64,000 bases of DNA, taken from Reticulitermes speratus. Lineage: Eukaryota > Arthropoda > Insecta > Blattodea > Rhinotermitidae. Every line of letters starts with the position of its first letter. The stretch's first letter is position 1. The stretch covers positions 4,276,501-4,340,500 of the forward strand of contig JAJKFL010000007.1 in NCBI GenBank assembly GCA_021186555.1, given 5' to 3'. The notes beneath the pieces are model-generated. The model worked only from the letters and a program-made list of their open reading frames with translations, searched no databases and was not told where the DNA came from. The translations under genes and the position numbers were made by a program. Below are positions 1-11,021 of the stretch, piece by piece.

Positions 1-59
1 GTAAATGAACACCTTCATGCCCATGCAGTTTCAACAGTTGGTGCACCCTGTATGCTGTA

Positions 60-950
60 TATTCTCGAATCTAATCCGCACCTTTTTTACAGTTTTAGAG
101 GGCTAAAAAATCAGATGCGGATTAGATTCGCGGTCTAGAGCTGGATTTTGGAAAAATGAGCTGCTGTACAATATAACAATAACGTAATTAATAAACAACG
201 TAAGAACAATACAATACAATAATCTATTATTTTATTATTTATTATTATAATTTATTATTCATCAGACTCGCCGTCATCACTCATAGCTGAATCGTTATCC
301 GTGCTCTCCACCCAGTCACTATCATCTTTATCTTCAACATCGTCCTCCCATACAATGTTATCTTCGGTTCCGTCCAAAGCATTGCTTATGGAACACTTCT
401 TGAAAGATCTGACGATAATGCTCTCCGGGATGGCTTTCCATGCAGCCGACACCCACCGCGCCACTTCTGAAGGAGCTGCGTCACACCCGCTGATCGCTGC
501 CTTGTGTTTCCGCCATAGTCGAACGTTGCTTTCATTAACTCCAAAAATTGCAGCGGCTTTGCGGTTTCCATTCTCCTCTGCGCACCGAATAACTTCACGT
601 TTGAACTTCGCCGTATATGAGAGTCGTTTAGATTTCAGGTGTCCCTCTTCCATAACTACGGTACACGACAAATTGGAACAAGCACCTCCCACGTTTCAAC
701 AACTAAAGCTCAGCTGGCTTCAGACAAGATTGCGCACGTCTGTTGAGAAAGGCCCCGCCTCTATCGGTATGACTCATCGGCCACAGGCGTAGCGTCGGAT
801 TTTAACGCATTGGTAACATCCAATATTATTCAATCAGTCGCCCTGGGGCAAGGGGTGGTTGAAGGAAAGATGCGGATTAGAATCGCGAACTAACTTTTTT
901 TTTCGTTTAAGAAGTCGCCAAAAACTGGGTGCGGATTAGATTCGAGAATA
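60..950. mobile_element. Pogo/Tigger-like DNA transposon, internally deleted, 891 bp
   Basis: The ends are inverted copies of TATTCTCGAATCTAATCCGC (60 onward, and 950 backward), each flanked by a TA dinucleotide (58-59 and 951-952), the target duplication expected of the Tc1/mariner/pogo superfamily. The core motif GGATTAGATTCGCG occurs again in opposite orientation just inside each end (about 115-130 and 870-885), as subterminal transposase-binding sites often do. The only reading frame (255-653, minus) carries the first and last parts of a pogo-type transposase but not the catalytic middle, so the copy is non-autonomous. Confidence 0.85.
255..653 (-). CDS. Pogo-type transposase remnant: HTH joined to acidic C-terminus (132 aa)
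   Basis: Residues about 10-52 form a helix-turn-helix of the CENP-B/pogo/psq type (SYTAKFKREVI, then GVNESNVRLWRKHKAAI). Residues about 60-100 look like the extreme C-terminus of the same transposase class (VSAAWKAIPESIIVRSF, NALDGTEDN), followed by an acidic tail to residue 132. Full-length relatives have roughly 250 residues of DDE catalytic core between these parts; here it is absent, yet the frame stays open across the join. I took the first ATG (653); the open frame continues upstream to 692 without another ATG. It could be a simple deletion derivative or a small DNA-binding protein able to occupy the element's own ends. Expression is unknown. Confidence 0.6.
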   Translation of the reverse strand: MEEGHLKSKRLSYTAKFKREVIRCAEENGNRKAAAIFGVNESNVRLWRKHKAAISGCDAAPSEVARWVSAAWKAIPESIIVRSFKKCSISNALDGTEDNIVWEDDVEDKDDSDWVESTDNDSAMSDDGESDE

Positions 951-952
951 TA

Positions 953-1745
953 CGGTAGTTCATCCATTGGTCCGCTGGCTTTAAAGAATCCCACCAGAGC
1001 AATTGTTCACATTTCTACAAAATATGCTACGTCCTTTCTTTCCAATTAACTCTGTTTACTTCATGCTTAGAGAGTGGCTTGTCTTCACACTTTTCAAATT
1101 ATGTGGGCCATAATCCCTGGCACTGAAACAGGTTGTAAATTTGATATCACTCTTTCACACATCAATTTCTCTAAGTTTCATGGAATTTATTTGCTCAATT
1201 ACATTGTCTCTCAGCTTAGTGTAGTTCCATAGCCATTGAGGTCTCCAGACCTGATGATCCCAGACTTCTTCTTATGGCAGTACTGGAAAAAAAGTGTTTG
1301 AACAATGCCTCAACACCATCATAGATCCAACAGCCACAGTCAAAGCCAGTCCCCCTAATCTTCTGCGTAGGGTCCTGGGCACTTTCAGTACATTTTAAGG
1401 GAGGGTGCACATTTGGACAATGACATTTGCATGAAGTGATCTGTGTAATCTCAAGTGTGTTGACTCCATTCCACTGCACCAATAAAATCTTCACTCACCT
1501 GCCCAACAGTTATTTCATTTTAAAACCATCAGCTTCTTATGGATGACTCAGTATAAGCAACGACTGCTAACCCTTTGATCAGTCTGTCTAGATATGGGTG
1601 ATTTTGTAGCTGCAAAAATACTGCTACATTCAGTTCTGTCAAATAGTCATGACATGTAGTAAAGATCATACAGCCATGTGTCCTACTGGTCAGATGTATC
1701 AAGAAGTTCAGGAGGCCCAAAACAGGAACTGCAAAATTACAGGAA
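953..1745. other. Intergenic, nothing recognised
   Basis: I see no domain, splice-supported exon or repeat with clear ends here. Short open frames exist on both strands but none resembles a known protein. Confidence 0.5.
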
Positions 1746-1748
1746 AGA

Positions 1749-1985
1749 AAATACTCAAGGATTCTAGTCTTCTGGGATGTGATGCTGTGTAGTTGGGTCA
1801 ACAGATCCTGACATCTTGAAGGACCACAGTGCCTTCTTCTTCAAGGGCGTGCAGTCCCAGAAGACAGCACACCTCAGAAGGCACCATGGATATTTGAAAT
1901 GTGTGAATGTGTCACCGCTGCCACAAAGGACAGCATCCCAGGATACCCTCAATATCAATGCTGTGGAAACCCAAAATCTTGCAAG
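1749..1985. repeat. Unclassified dispersed repeat
   Basis: The motif TCTGGGATGTGATGCTGTG at 1769-1787 recurs in a similar form at the arms of the hairpin at 62960-63082. The conceptual minus-strand peptide ([13 protein letters not shown] at its end) is of a type I associate with dispersed insect repeats rather than a gene. The full boundaries cannot be set from this window. Confidence 0.4.
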
Positions 1986-2699
1986 AAAATACTCTTTGTG
2001 AAATAATACAATTGGGGATCTGTTGTTATGCATGTTACTGTTGATCTTGGATCTAGTCATCTCACAAGCTGTAACTTTCCAAGCACATAACGAGGGATTT
2101 TGCCTGCTAACACACAGCACCTTTTTCCACAATCAGATTTGTGTGAGGACAGTGACACCTTCAGTAACAACAGTGCAGAAGGCAACTCTTCTGACAGCAG
2201 TTCTAACATGCGCCATTCACATGCACACAGAAAGACAAATACATAAATGTGCAGATGTTTTGCCTATTTTATTGTCTTCTTATTATATACTTACTGTCAT
2301 TAAATTCACACACTCTGTATTTTATTTTGGAATCACCAATAATGCATAATTTATTTAAATCTTCAACATACACTCACATTCACATACCAAAATAATTTTG
2401 TCATACTACACTTCAATTTGTGCCCAGTGTTTCATGGTCCTTTATTTCAGGGAAGTTAAATCCTTTTCAAGGTTACAGAATGCTGCCAATTGTGATATGT
2501 GGTGATGTTAATAAATGTAACTGCAAATTCAGTGACCTGCAGAACAACAAGATCTACAAGATTCTTATTCGTATAAAAGTTCTTCTCAATTCAGTCCAAA
2601 TTTCAGTCACTGATTCCATAACTTACACACAGGATCATGTGGTAGGCCATTTAATAAATATATTCATTAAATGAATAAAATAAGCTTTCTACAGAACCA

Positions 2700-2965
2700 A
2701 CTCCATGTATGACTCCTTCCTGAGATGTTAATAGTTAGTTACAAAATGTCCTGCGTTTTGTGGAAACAAAGGTTCATTAAAGTGTTCATACCTGCTGTGT
2801 TTATAGCCTCAAACTGGACACTATCCTGAGCCAAATGAATGCTGAGCACATCCTCACTCTCTCTTCGTCTAACACCCTTTTCTTTTTTAATATTATCCCA
2901 CCCTCTATACCTAGAACTTCTGAGTGGTCTCTTCCCTTCACTTTGTATGCATTTCTCAGATTGCC
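2700..2965 (-). mobile_element. LINE 3'-tail fragment (copy 1)
   Basis: The minus strand translates to RPLRSSRYRGWDNIKK, then IHLAQDS. This is a decayed version of the C-terminal block (RP.GRPR.RW.DNIKMDL...DWI.LAQDRD.W) seen at six other places in the window. Only this terminal block is present; no reverse transcriptase is adjacent. Confidence 0.55.
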
Positions 2966-3645
2966 CCCCTTGATGTGATAATGCTAATTTACAGCACTCT
3001 ATAAATTATGAGGCTCCTCATTATGCACCTTGCTCAAACCTCCTATGTACTCTGTTATGCATCAAAGATATTCTCCTTGGCACCCTGTTCTCAGAAGCCC
3101 TCCACATATTGTCTTTCCTTAAGGCAAGAGACCAAGTTTCACACTCATAAAACTTCTTCAGACAAAAAACAAATCAGAATTATGTAAATGAATAAAATTA
3201 CATAATTCTTCCATTCCTCAATTAGTTCAGCATCATTACAACATTTTCACACTAACTAACTCAATTACAAGAGGGACTTTATATAGACTTACTGAATCAT
3301 ACTGAGGGCACAGAAAGAAGTCTCATGGATTGGCCCTCTCCTTGGAGCTATTACATGCCCTCCTCCAGTGCACATCCATGTATTCCCCTCCACTCATCCA
3401 GCAGTTCCATTCACAACAATACTGGTAATGATAATCTTCTCTAGCAACAAGCATTTCAGATTGGTTTACAAATGTCAGAGGAGGCTGGAGAGGAATACAA
3501 CAGCTGGCAGAATTACAAGCCTTAAGCACTACAATCCCCATTACACATGGGGCTTCTTTCCATGGCCTCAGCATAGCAATCTAACTGAACGAGAGACAGC
3601 ATGTTCATAGCACTAGGTACAAAGTAAACAGTTACAGTAACATTG

Positions 3646-3792
3646 CTAGATTGGTTTGTACAGAAGAGTGGTTACATATTTTTTCCGATATCGATGTGTG
3701 GCACTCAGCACCATGACTCCATCTTTTATTGACAATGCATACAGATGATTCAGCATAACATGATTTGGTTCAGGTAGCAATGTAGGTTCACA
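3646..3792 (-). CDS. alc: AMPK beta exon 5 (terminal)
   Basis: Acceptor TATTTTCAG. Encodes 48 residues from CEPTLLPEPNHVMLNHLYAL to KKYVTTLLYKPI and the TAG stop. Confidence 0.96.
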   Translation of the reverse strand, partial: CEPTLLPEPNHVMLNHLYALSIKDGVMVLSATHRYRKKYVTTLLYKPI

Positions 3793-6700
3793 CTGAAAAT
3801 AAATATATTAATGTGTTCAGTGAACAGTGAGTGGGGGATACATTCAGGACAACCAAAATGTTACTCTATACAGACAAGCACGCATATCTTTAACCCTTTA
3901 ACTGCTAAATCTTAAGTCTAGGACAACCCCAACTGCTGAGACTTATGCCTGATATGAAGCAATGAAAGAATGAACACAGATTTTCCCCCCGCCATCTGCC
4001 TAGCAGCTGCACCCTCCTCCCATATTCAAAAGCAATACAGTAGAAGTTGTAACATCTGGCACCTCCAGAACCAAAGGGTTCCTGAATACTGCAATTTTCA
4101 GGATATTAGAATGTTATGCAGGATGTATATATTAGTGTATCGCAACTTCATAGACCTAACCATATAATCTGTTACTTGATAGCCTGTCCTGTTTCTCCCA
4201 GCTGCATTTTCTATTCCCTTTTCACCAACTTGATGTATATATAATCTAAAAAAAAAAAATTAATGGCTGAACTCTCATTACTAGTGATGGGTGCTAGTGG
4301 TTGATGGAACAGTGACTCGTAATGGGCCTCTTAGTCAATTTCCAATTAATACAGCATTCCAGATCATCCCATGCCAGGTATTACAGCTTTTACTGTATTA
4401 CAAATATGTGCTGAGATTGAGACTGATTGGTTAATGACAAAAAACAAGAAACAAAATGGTTGCAGTCCCCGACCAGACTCACTCTTTGACGCTTGCTACC
4501 TGCAACATCTTTTTCAAAGATGAAACTGAAGCTCAAAGGAAAAACATGCAATGGTGTTTTGGAAATTTGGCAAAATTCACAGCAAGTACAAACTGAAATT
4601 GTAAAAGAAGGATTTAAGATTTGCTTCCAATACTGCAAAATTGTTGGTCACTACATTAACTCTAAGGCAGTACTTCAAAATCATGATGCAAAATTTGGTC
4701 ACTTACATAAATTTGTTTATAACAACATTCTCATAATATGTCCCACAGTACATCCCTTTATAGCCAAACTAACAATATTAGCAATTCTAAATATTATTCA
4801 AAGGTAGTTTATTTTCTAAGTATCACAAACTAATAGCATATAAGAACTCACAGAAAGAGGAGTGTCTTTATTCAATATGACTTGCAACAGATGTGGTGGG
4901 AGGATGGGTGGTCCAGAAACTTTCTCCCACGGCTTATTTGCCGGGACTTCTTGAGAGTACTCAGCTGTAAATGCAACAATAGAGAATATACTTGATAAGG
5001 TGCTGTCATAAAACCTGCAATGTTAAAAGAGGCTGAACTTGGAGAAATGAAAATCCAATTTTCTTATATCAAACAACATGCTCTATGGAAGTGATTCTCA
5101 ACTTTTTGCATCTTGCATCCCACCAGCCATTTTGTAAAAAAAACAAGATAAGCAATGTACGTATAACGTAACACTGAGGGCGTTCGTGCAACCATTGTTG
5201 CTGTGGAAAAGCAGTAAGTATTACATATTCTGGGTGTGTGTTTGTAGTCTTAGTTATCCAGCATGCAATGCACATGCACCATATTATATTGTCATCTGTG
5301 GCCTGTCTGGCTCTACTGTACTTTTTCCACATTATCTCATAAATGGCATGATTTTTCCACATTATCTCATAAATGGCATGATTTTCATAAAAACATTATT
5401 GAACATAAAATGTGTGTTTTGATTTTCTCTACAACTTTGTCTGAAACATTTCTCATTCTAAGAAGAACTGAACACGATATGATCATAAATGTATATTGGT
5501 CTTCACGTAAAGTACCCGTCATTCTTGTCAGATTTTAATGACATTTTAATTTTCTTGAGAGATTTTCAAAAAGTAATCAACTATCAGATTTCACGAAAAT
5601 CCATCCAGTGGGAGCCAAGTTGTTCCACGTGGATGGCTGGGCAGATGAACAGACAGACATGACAAAGCTAACAGTCACTTTTCGCAATTTTGCAAACACG
5701 CCTAAAAAGAAAACCTTAGTTCCACCACAGAATAAACAAAGCTTCTGTTTCTCCAAGAAGTACACTTTTACAATCACGCACATTTTAACAGCATACTGAT
5801 CATCACTGGAGATTCCTATTAGTGTTCCCACCAACTGCATAACAATGCTCTATCATCAGTTATCACCATGGCTATGCTGCAGCTCACATGGTTAAATCAC
5901 CATCTTCTTACCACAAACTCTTGGATTCAGTCATGGGTTTAACTGACATGAATTATGCTGTACTGTGATGTCTGAAATACACACACATATACACAGATAA
6001 TACAATGTTATCGTTCCCAGCGTTACGCTTCAGACTGTTCAGCCTGTAATCCTACCATAACGCTTACAAGTACCTCTTGTATATAAATGACTTCATGCAG
6101 AGTCAAGTCATCTGCATGTGTTACCTCCACCCTGAAGCTAAATGTGGACACCCAATGTCATATCGAAACAGATCCTATGCAGCTATCATTTTTACATACC
6201 TCTTGTGAGAGAACAGTACTTAACACATATACATACAAAAATTTCCATGTGAAGAACTGACATAGGTGCATGCTTATGCCAGTTCTTCTGTAGATGGAGG
6301 CATCAGATTCATCCAAAATGTTGGTTATCTCTACCAGGCTATACAGTTCCATAACACAAAAGGTGACAGTTGCAGTACTGTAGACAAGCCTCCAAACAAG
6401 CACTTAATACAGCTTCTTTATTATATTCTTGTCTCACCCCAAATATATTAACATCAGCACAAACCAGAAGCTAATGCGTCCCGTTCAGTTTCAGTCCCTT
6501 CTGATTTTATTCAGTCTGCCAGATAGCATACTGCTGAGCAGTAACAAAAAAGTACCTAGACCTTTCAAATCATTCTGAAGAGGAAATACATCATTGTGAT
6601 ACATGAAATTTAAGCATATTTTAATTAGCCAAATTTGTCTCATGTGTAAACCAAATTCAACAAAAATAGCTCATATATGGTCTCATTGTATCCAGCTTTT

Positions 6701-8463
6701 TCCAGTATATGCTGAATGCAGAATATCTGATCAGTAGTTGATCTGCAAGTTCAGATGCCACAAATAAAATGCAGTAATTCTATTTAAGCATGAAATAAAC
6801 CTTGAGAGAAGAATAAAGAATACAATTTTGTACACAGTTCATATGATAATATTTGTTAATAATTAGTACTTCCCAAGTAATGGGGATTTTGACAAATTAG
6901 TCTTCCTGAAGATGAAGGCAGCAAATTCCCCCAGAATTAATAAGACACCAGAATACAATGGGACAGTACATCAGACATTTACAGATTTTGAAAAGCCTAT
7001 GATTCAGTAAATAAAGATCAGAGGCATCTCAAGTAAGACTTTGAATCTACACTTAGGATTTTAGTTAATTGGTTAGCGTGACAAGTTTACCCAGAAAATA
7101 TTATCTTTACTTACATTGCTGATTACTGCCTGCACTTTCACTGTCCATTGCAAGAGCTTGAAATACTTCAAAGTCAGACTTTTTGACACTCACCAAATTA
7201 TTCTTAGAACCCATTCCATTGTCAATGATGCGCTGAAGAAGAAAGAATTAACAGAATGAAGAAACTCTGTAATGAAAAAGATATTTCAAAATGTTTCCTA
7301 TTTTATTCTATACACATACCACTCCTGGGTCATGTTTCCATTCACCATCCACACAAAATTTGTACTGATGTTCCCCTTCTGGAAGATCTATAATAGTTAC
7401 AAAATCACCATGACTGGAAAAAAATAAAGATTAAAATTTAAAGACTGCAATGACCAAACAGCATGATTACAATGAAGAATTCAGAAAGGTGTGTGTGTGT
7501 GGAAGGGGGGAGGCACACATTATTTTAGTGTACAGGTGAAGTCAGAAAAGTTTTAAATTTAATTTTCACTGCATTCCCAAAAACACCCTGGAAGAGAATC
7601 TTCCTTCATATGTTAATAGTTGCTCAGTTGGTCAAGAAATTTACCACATTTTATGGAACCCAAGAGTTCATAAAAGCTCACCAATGGTTCCTATCCTAAG
7701 TCACATGAATCCAGTCTAGATACTCCCATCCTAGGTCCTTAAGATCCACTTTAACATTACCCTCTGATCCAATGCAGCTACAAGGATGTTTCTTCCAGGA
7801 TTTCTCTAAAATTCAGGAAAAATCACTGACCATCCTACATGAAATTCCAGAAAGTCAGTTCCAGCTGTGGCAGAAATGCTGGACCCATACTCATACACTT
7901 TCCCTAAAAAGATCCATATTACAGAACTGAACATGGATAGCTAATTTTTTCACGTATTACAATTACAAATTTGCACATTTTGCTCCAGTTTGTTTGTACT
8001 TCTTAATACAACACACTACTTCAAGTATGTATATACGACCTACTGGTAGTAGACTGAAATTCTTAAATATCTGCCTACAGGACCAAAATATTCTCCTGTA
8101 GTCATATAGGAAGAATTTTTACCTTTTTACCATTGGAAGAGTCTTCCACTCTGAGAATGTCCCACTGATGAAAACTTGCTTTCCACCACCTTCCCATTTA
8201 AAAACTGTGGGTAAGACTTTGTCATTCACTTTCGTACCCTCCGAGACAGTAGCGGAACGTTGGCGTGTGGTTGCTGTGTACTCTTCTGCTAGCTGTTCCT
8301 TGGCATAGTATGGTTCTTCTTCCTCATGAGATGATTGGAAAACTAATTTCGTGTTAGGTTTCTTATCAAAGACAAATGCTTGATCATCTTTTCCTGGGGA
8401 CGACGGTGCTATTGCATCACCTGACTTGTGTCTGTCACGTGTATTACTGCCAGCGTTCCCCAT
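3646..8463 (-). CDS. alc: AMP-activated protein kinase subunit beta (complete, 5 coding exons, 270 aa)
   Basis: This is the scaffold subunit of the AMPK heterotrimer, a cytosolic energy sensor. Join on the minus strand: 8463-8123, 7413-7320, 7232-7115, 4964-4852, 3792-3646. All junctions are GT-AG and the phases agree. The start is the ATG before GNAGSNTRDRHKSG, so Gly2 is available for N-myristoylation. Residues about 84-165 form the CBM48 glycogen-binding module: W90, W106, K132, W139 and N156 align with the human beta1 set W100/K126/W133/N150 where numbered, and S114 aligns with human S108. Residues from about 203 to the end (PPILPPHLLQVILNKDT, NHVMLNHLYALSIKDGVMVL, YKPI stop) form the alpha/gamma-binding domain and are nearly identical to animal orthologues. 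At 270 residues it equals human beta1 in length; the Drosophila orthologue, alicorn, has a longer N-terminus. Any 5' non-coding exon and the promoter were not identified. Introns 2 and 3 hold LINE debris. Confidence 0.96.
3793..4851. other. AMPK beta intron 4, nothing recognised
   Basis: AT-rich intron with an A-run near 4248. No repeat ends or coding signal were recognised. Confidence 0.5.
4852..4964 (-). CDS. alc: AMPK beta exon 4
   Basis: Acceptor CATTTACAG, donor TCT|GTGAGT. Encodes EYSQEVPANKPWEKVSG and PPILPPHLLQVILNKDTPLS, the start of the alpha/gamma-binding domain. Confidence 0.95.
5064..5320. repeat. Possible hAT-type MITE fragment in AMPK beta intron 3
   Basis: The stretch at about 5085-5135 (AGTGATTCTCAACTTTTTGC, then CATCCCACCAGCC) resembles the subterminal sequence of Charlie/hAT-type elements. 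The partner end was not found, so this is a weak call. Confidence 0.25.
5322..5381. repeat. Tandem duplication, 2 x 30 bp
   Basis: The unit TTTTTCCACATTATCTCATA plus AATGGCATGA is present twice in a row without change, inside AMPK beta intron 3. Confidence 0.9.
5585..5830. repeat. Unclassified dispersed repeat fragment
   Basis: The plus strand carries an open stretch (EQTDMTKLTVTFRNFANTPK) of a kind I recognise as a recurrent dispersed repeat in insect sequence rather than a gene. No ends are visible. Confidence 0.3.
6470..6760 (-). mobile_element. Decayed LINE reverse-transcriptase fragment
   Basis: The minus strand is a broken version of the same RT segment seen better at 41148-41621 (SDILHSAYTGK corresponds to DHMFCIHQILEKK). 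It is interrupted by stops and frame changes. Confidence 0.4.
6950..7015 (+). mobile_element. Short LINE reverse-transcriptase fragment
   Basis: The plus strand reads PEYNGTVHQTFTDFEKAYDS. This contains the RT block around the first catalytic aspartate (DFEKAYDSV). It is opposite in strand to the fragment just upstream. Confidence 0.45.
7115..7232 (-). CDS. alc: AMPK beta exon 3
   Basis: Acceptor TTCTTCAG, donor CAAT|GTAAGT. Encodes RIIDNGMGSKNNLVSVKKSD and the linker DFEVFQALAMDSESAGSNQQ. Confidence 0.94.
7320..7413 (-). CDS. alc: AMPK beta exon 2
   Basis: Acceptor TTTTCCAG, donor GTG|GTATGTG. Encodes the end of codon S114 and residues 115-145 (HGDFVTIIDLPEGEHQYKF, then the CVDGEWKHDPGV core of the glycogen-binding module). 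Confidence 0.95.
7560..7785 (-). mobile_element. LINE 3'-tail fragment (copy 2), AMPK beta intron 1
   Basis: The minus strand reads GNVKVDLKDLGWEYLDWIHV, DRNHW, then MNSWVP and NVVNFLTN, separated by stops. It is the same C-terminal LINE block as elsewhere in the window. Confidence 0.6.
8123..8463 (-). CDS. alc: AMPK beta exon 1
   Basis: Encodes residues 1-113 plus two bases of codon 114. It carries the myristoylation start, a low-complexity acidic stretch (SSHEEEEPYY) and the first strands of the glycogen-binding module. The donor is AAAAG|GTAAAA. Confidence 0.95.
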
Positions 8464-8880
8464 GTTTTCAAAGAAACTTAATGGTGTACCTAGCAATGAA
8501 AACAATGCGTATCTCACAGCCTAACCAACGACCAACTCACAATGCTGATAGAGTTCGTCACAATAATGCTGTCACTCCATGAAACAGTACACACACCGAT
8601 GCTTCAGTCTTTAAAATAGTCCAACATAATGCACGAACGTTCACACCTTCTTGCCCATTTACTTACCTCCCCGTATTCATTAGTCATTATTTTCCATTGC
8701 TATACCAAGTGGAATGAACAATATATGGCACAGATGGCAGGAGCTACTGAATTGTACGTACTGCCATCTATGAAAAGTATTCTGAATTTCTAGTTCACGG
8801 ATTACATATCTCCCTTCTTCAACTTGGCGCGCTCATTTAAAACTTTCATTTTCTATACAGGCAGGCATTATATGGTCAAC

Positions 8881-9195
8881 TGAGACAGACGTAGGTTAGG
8901 GTGTAGGCTATGTCTCTGTTACAGTCGGTGCGATATTTCAAACCCGTCCTCCTTACTCCACTAACGGTTCTCGGTCTGTGTACTAACTCCATGGCCACTC
9001 GAGACAGACTTAGGTTAGGGTGTATGTTATGTCTCTGTTATATCGGTGCGCGTATTAACCACACAACCACTCGATACAAACTTAGGTTACGGTATAGGCT
9101 ATGTCTCTGTTCTATATATTAACTACATGGCCACTCGAGACAAACTTAGGTTAGGATGTAGGCTATGTCTCTGTTACAGTCGGCGCTATATTCGA
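8881..9195. repeat. Degenerate minisatellite with TTAGGTTAGG core
   Basis: Four imperfect units start near 8881, 9001, 9072 and 9134. Each contains a GAGACAGACTTAGGTTAGGG-like core followed by TAGGCTATGTCTCTGTT. Spacing is uneven (about 60-120 bp). It lies about 420 bp upstream of the AMPK beta start codon. Confidence 0.8.
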
Positions 9196-10568
9196 ACATC
9201 CTCCTGCACGGAATGGCGCCCATACCAACACTATACAGGCAACCTGGAAACATGTTAAGGTTTTCCTCAACGCGTACAACTGCCAGACAAACTACATCTT
9301 TTATCTTTCCGAGTACATGTTCGCACTCTTTGCCGCGCACGTGCCATTCACCCCTTCACGTCATCACACATGTGGACTGGTCACCCCGGCCTACGCACGC
9401 ATCACCGCCCTCTCCCCCACCGTCTAAATCCGTAACATTGTTCTATCACTTTCCAGCTCCCCTACTACACACAGTCTTCTAAACGCACTCTGCCTGTCCT
9501 TCCTACTAATAACTTTCCTGCTGTGGTGGAGCTAAACTACATCAGAGCCAAAATATATTTCTTCTGTCTGCAAAAATTACCTGCATACAAGAAACTTAAC
9601 AAACGTCAGCAATCAATAACACCATTTGCTTCCACACTCCACGTACCAGTCAGAACCAATTTCTACTGTCCTTCCAAATCAACATTGCTAATCGCTGTTG
9701 AATAATTCCATATGACATGGATCATTCAATTGAAAAGCAAACTCTTGCAAGGAGATTGGATATAATAGAACCATATACATATCGATGGTTTGAAATTACG
9801 TGGCTTACTTTGTGGTAACATTGAAACGGAACCAACACAGCCTACTTTCCATTGCTTCATAGATCTCCTCCAAGTTGGGGCTAACTGTTGTCCACGGCCA
9901 TAACAATTCGGCCGGGCATAGATGAGCTCCATAGAAAGGGTTCAGCAGAGCAGGTTTCACAATTTTTTCATTTTATTAGATGACAGCATCGGAACCAGCT
10001 TAAAACGTTTTTAACAAAACTTGTGACATTGGAAAAAGTCCCATGTGTGTCACGTCAATCAAGAACTGTCAAGCAAAGGTTTGTTATAATGGTTGGTTTT
10101 ATTTTGAATTGTTGAGATGTGTAACTAGCTGCAAATTTTGCAAACTTTCAAAACAAAAATTCAGTTTTGTTGACATGGAGTTTGTTTTTATAGTGCCCTT
10201 ATTTTTGTATGTCCAAAAGGGAGGAACAACTGACGCCACCACGAGCAATTTCACAGATGCATCCCCGCCCTCCCAGAAAACATTGTGTAGAAGTTTCCAC
10301 ACTGACACTGGCTTAGTTGAACTCAGTTACCTGACCCTGTTCCATACTTCCCAACACTAACATGCAAAGGGGGATTTAAAGTTATGTGCCAAAATAACTG
10401 ACATTCTCCTCCTCATCACCATCCTATCTTCCATAAGCGCCTGTCAGCAGAAGCTCCGGTTGCACCACAGCCTTAGGCTTATTGTGCAGCCCTATGTTGT
10501 TCTCTCAGCACAAGTTCATTAACCCTGTCTCTTACAAAGCGACACAGGTCCTTTAATGAAGCTGTGCT
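9196..10568. other. Intergenic, weakly repetitive
   Basis: No gene was recognised. The minus strand at 9726-9960 has a decayed coding look (LEEIYEAMESRLCWFRFNV) that could be old transposase or LINE sequence, but I cannot assign it. Confidence 0.4.
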
Positions 10569-11021
10569 TTATATAATTAGGTTATGCAAAGAACTTTCCA
10601 AAGAAATTATAGTGCTGGCAAGCCAAGGCCTCACAGCAGCAAATAATGTGGTATACACAGTTTCAGTCTCCGACCTGCAAAATCTGCAGTTTGGATCACC
10701 ATGAAACCGGCCCATAATACTCAGATGCATCTTCACACGAGCATGTCCCGTGAGGAATGCAACTACCATTCTCAGCTGAAGCCTACTTAATTTAAGCAGG
10801 TCCTCTGTTCTTTTCTTGCATAGTCTACTAAAAAAATGTTTACCTTGTCTATGGCCTGGTAAATTTTTCCAGGCAATGCAATGTTGAAGCTCAGTCCAGC
10901 TCTTAATAGCTTCTCTTGCTGAACATCTAGGTATTCCAAGAGCCAGCTCTGGGCCCAGTAGTGACAACGCTGCACCTTGACTAGCCAAGTTCGTCAACTT
11001 TTTCGTTGTCTGGAATACCAC
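10569..11021 (-). pseudogene. LINE ORF2 C-terminal (RNase H-like / zinc-knuckle) fragment
   Basis: Roughly 150 open codons resemble the C-terminus of Jockey-superfamily LINE proteins. ALSLLGPELALGIP and CSAREAIKSWTELQH are followed by KKRTEDLLKLSRLQLRMVVA, FLTGHARVKMHLSIMG and a CRFC...T motif. No RT lies upstream on the minus strand, so this is a 5'-truncated copy. Confidence 0.7.

Noticed and set aside
301-792. 163-codon open frame on the plus strand
   Set aside because: It is the antisense shadow of the pogo HTH reading frame at 255-653, which has recognisable domain sequence.
1764-2132. 122-codon minus-strand open frame as a gene
   Set aside because: It overlaps a dispersed repeat, shows no known domain, and its peptide ending is of a kind found in repeat-derived conceptual translations.
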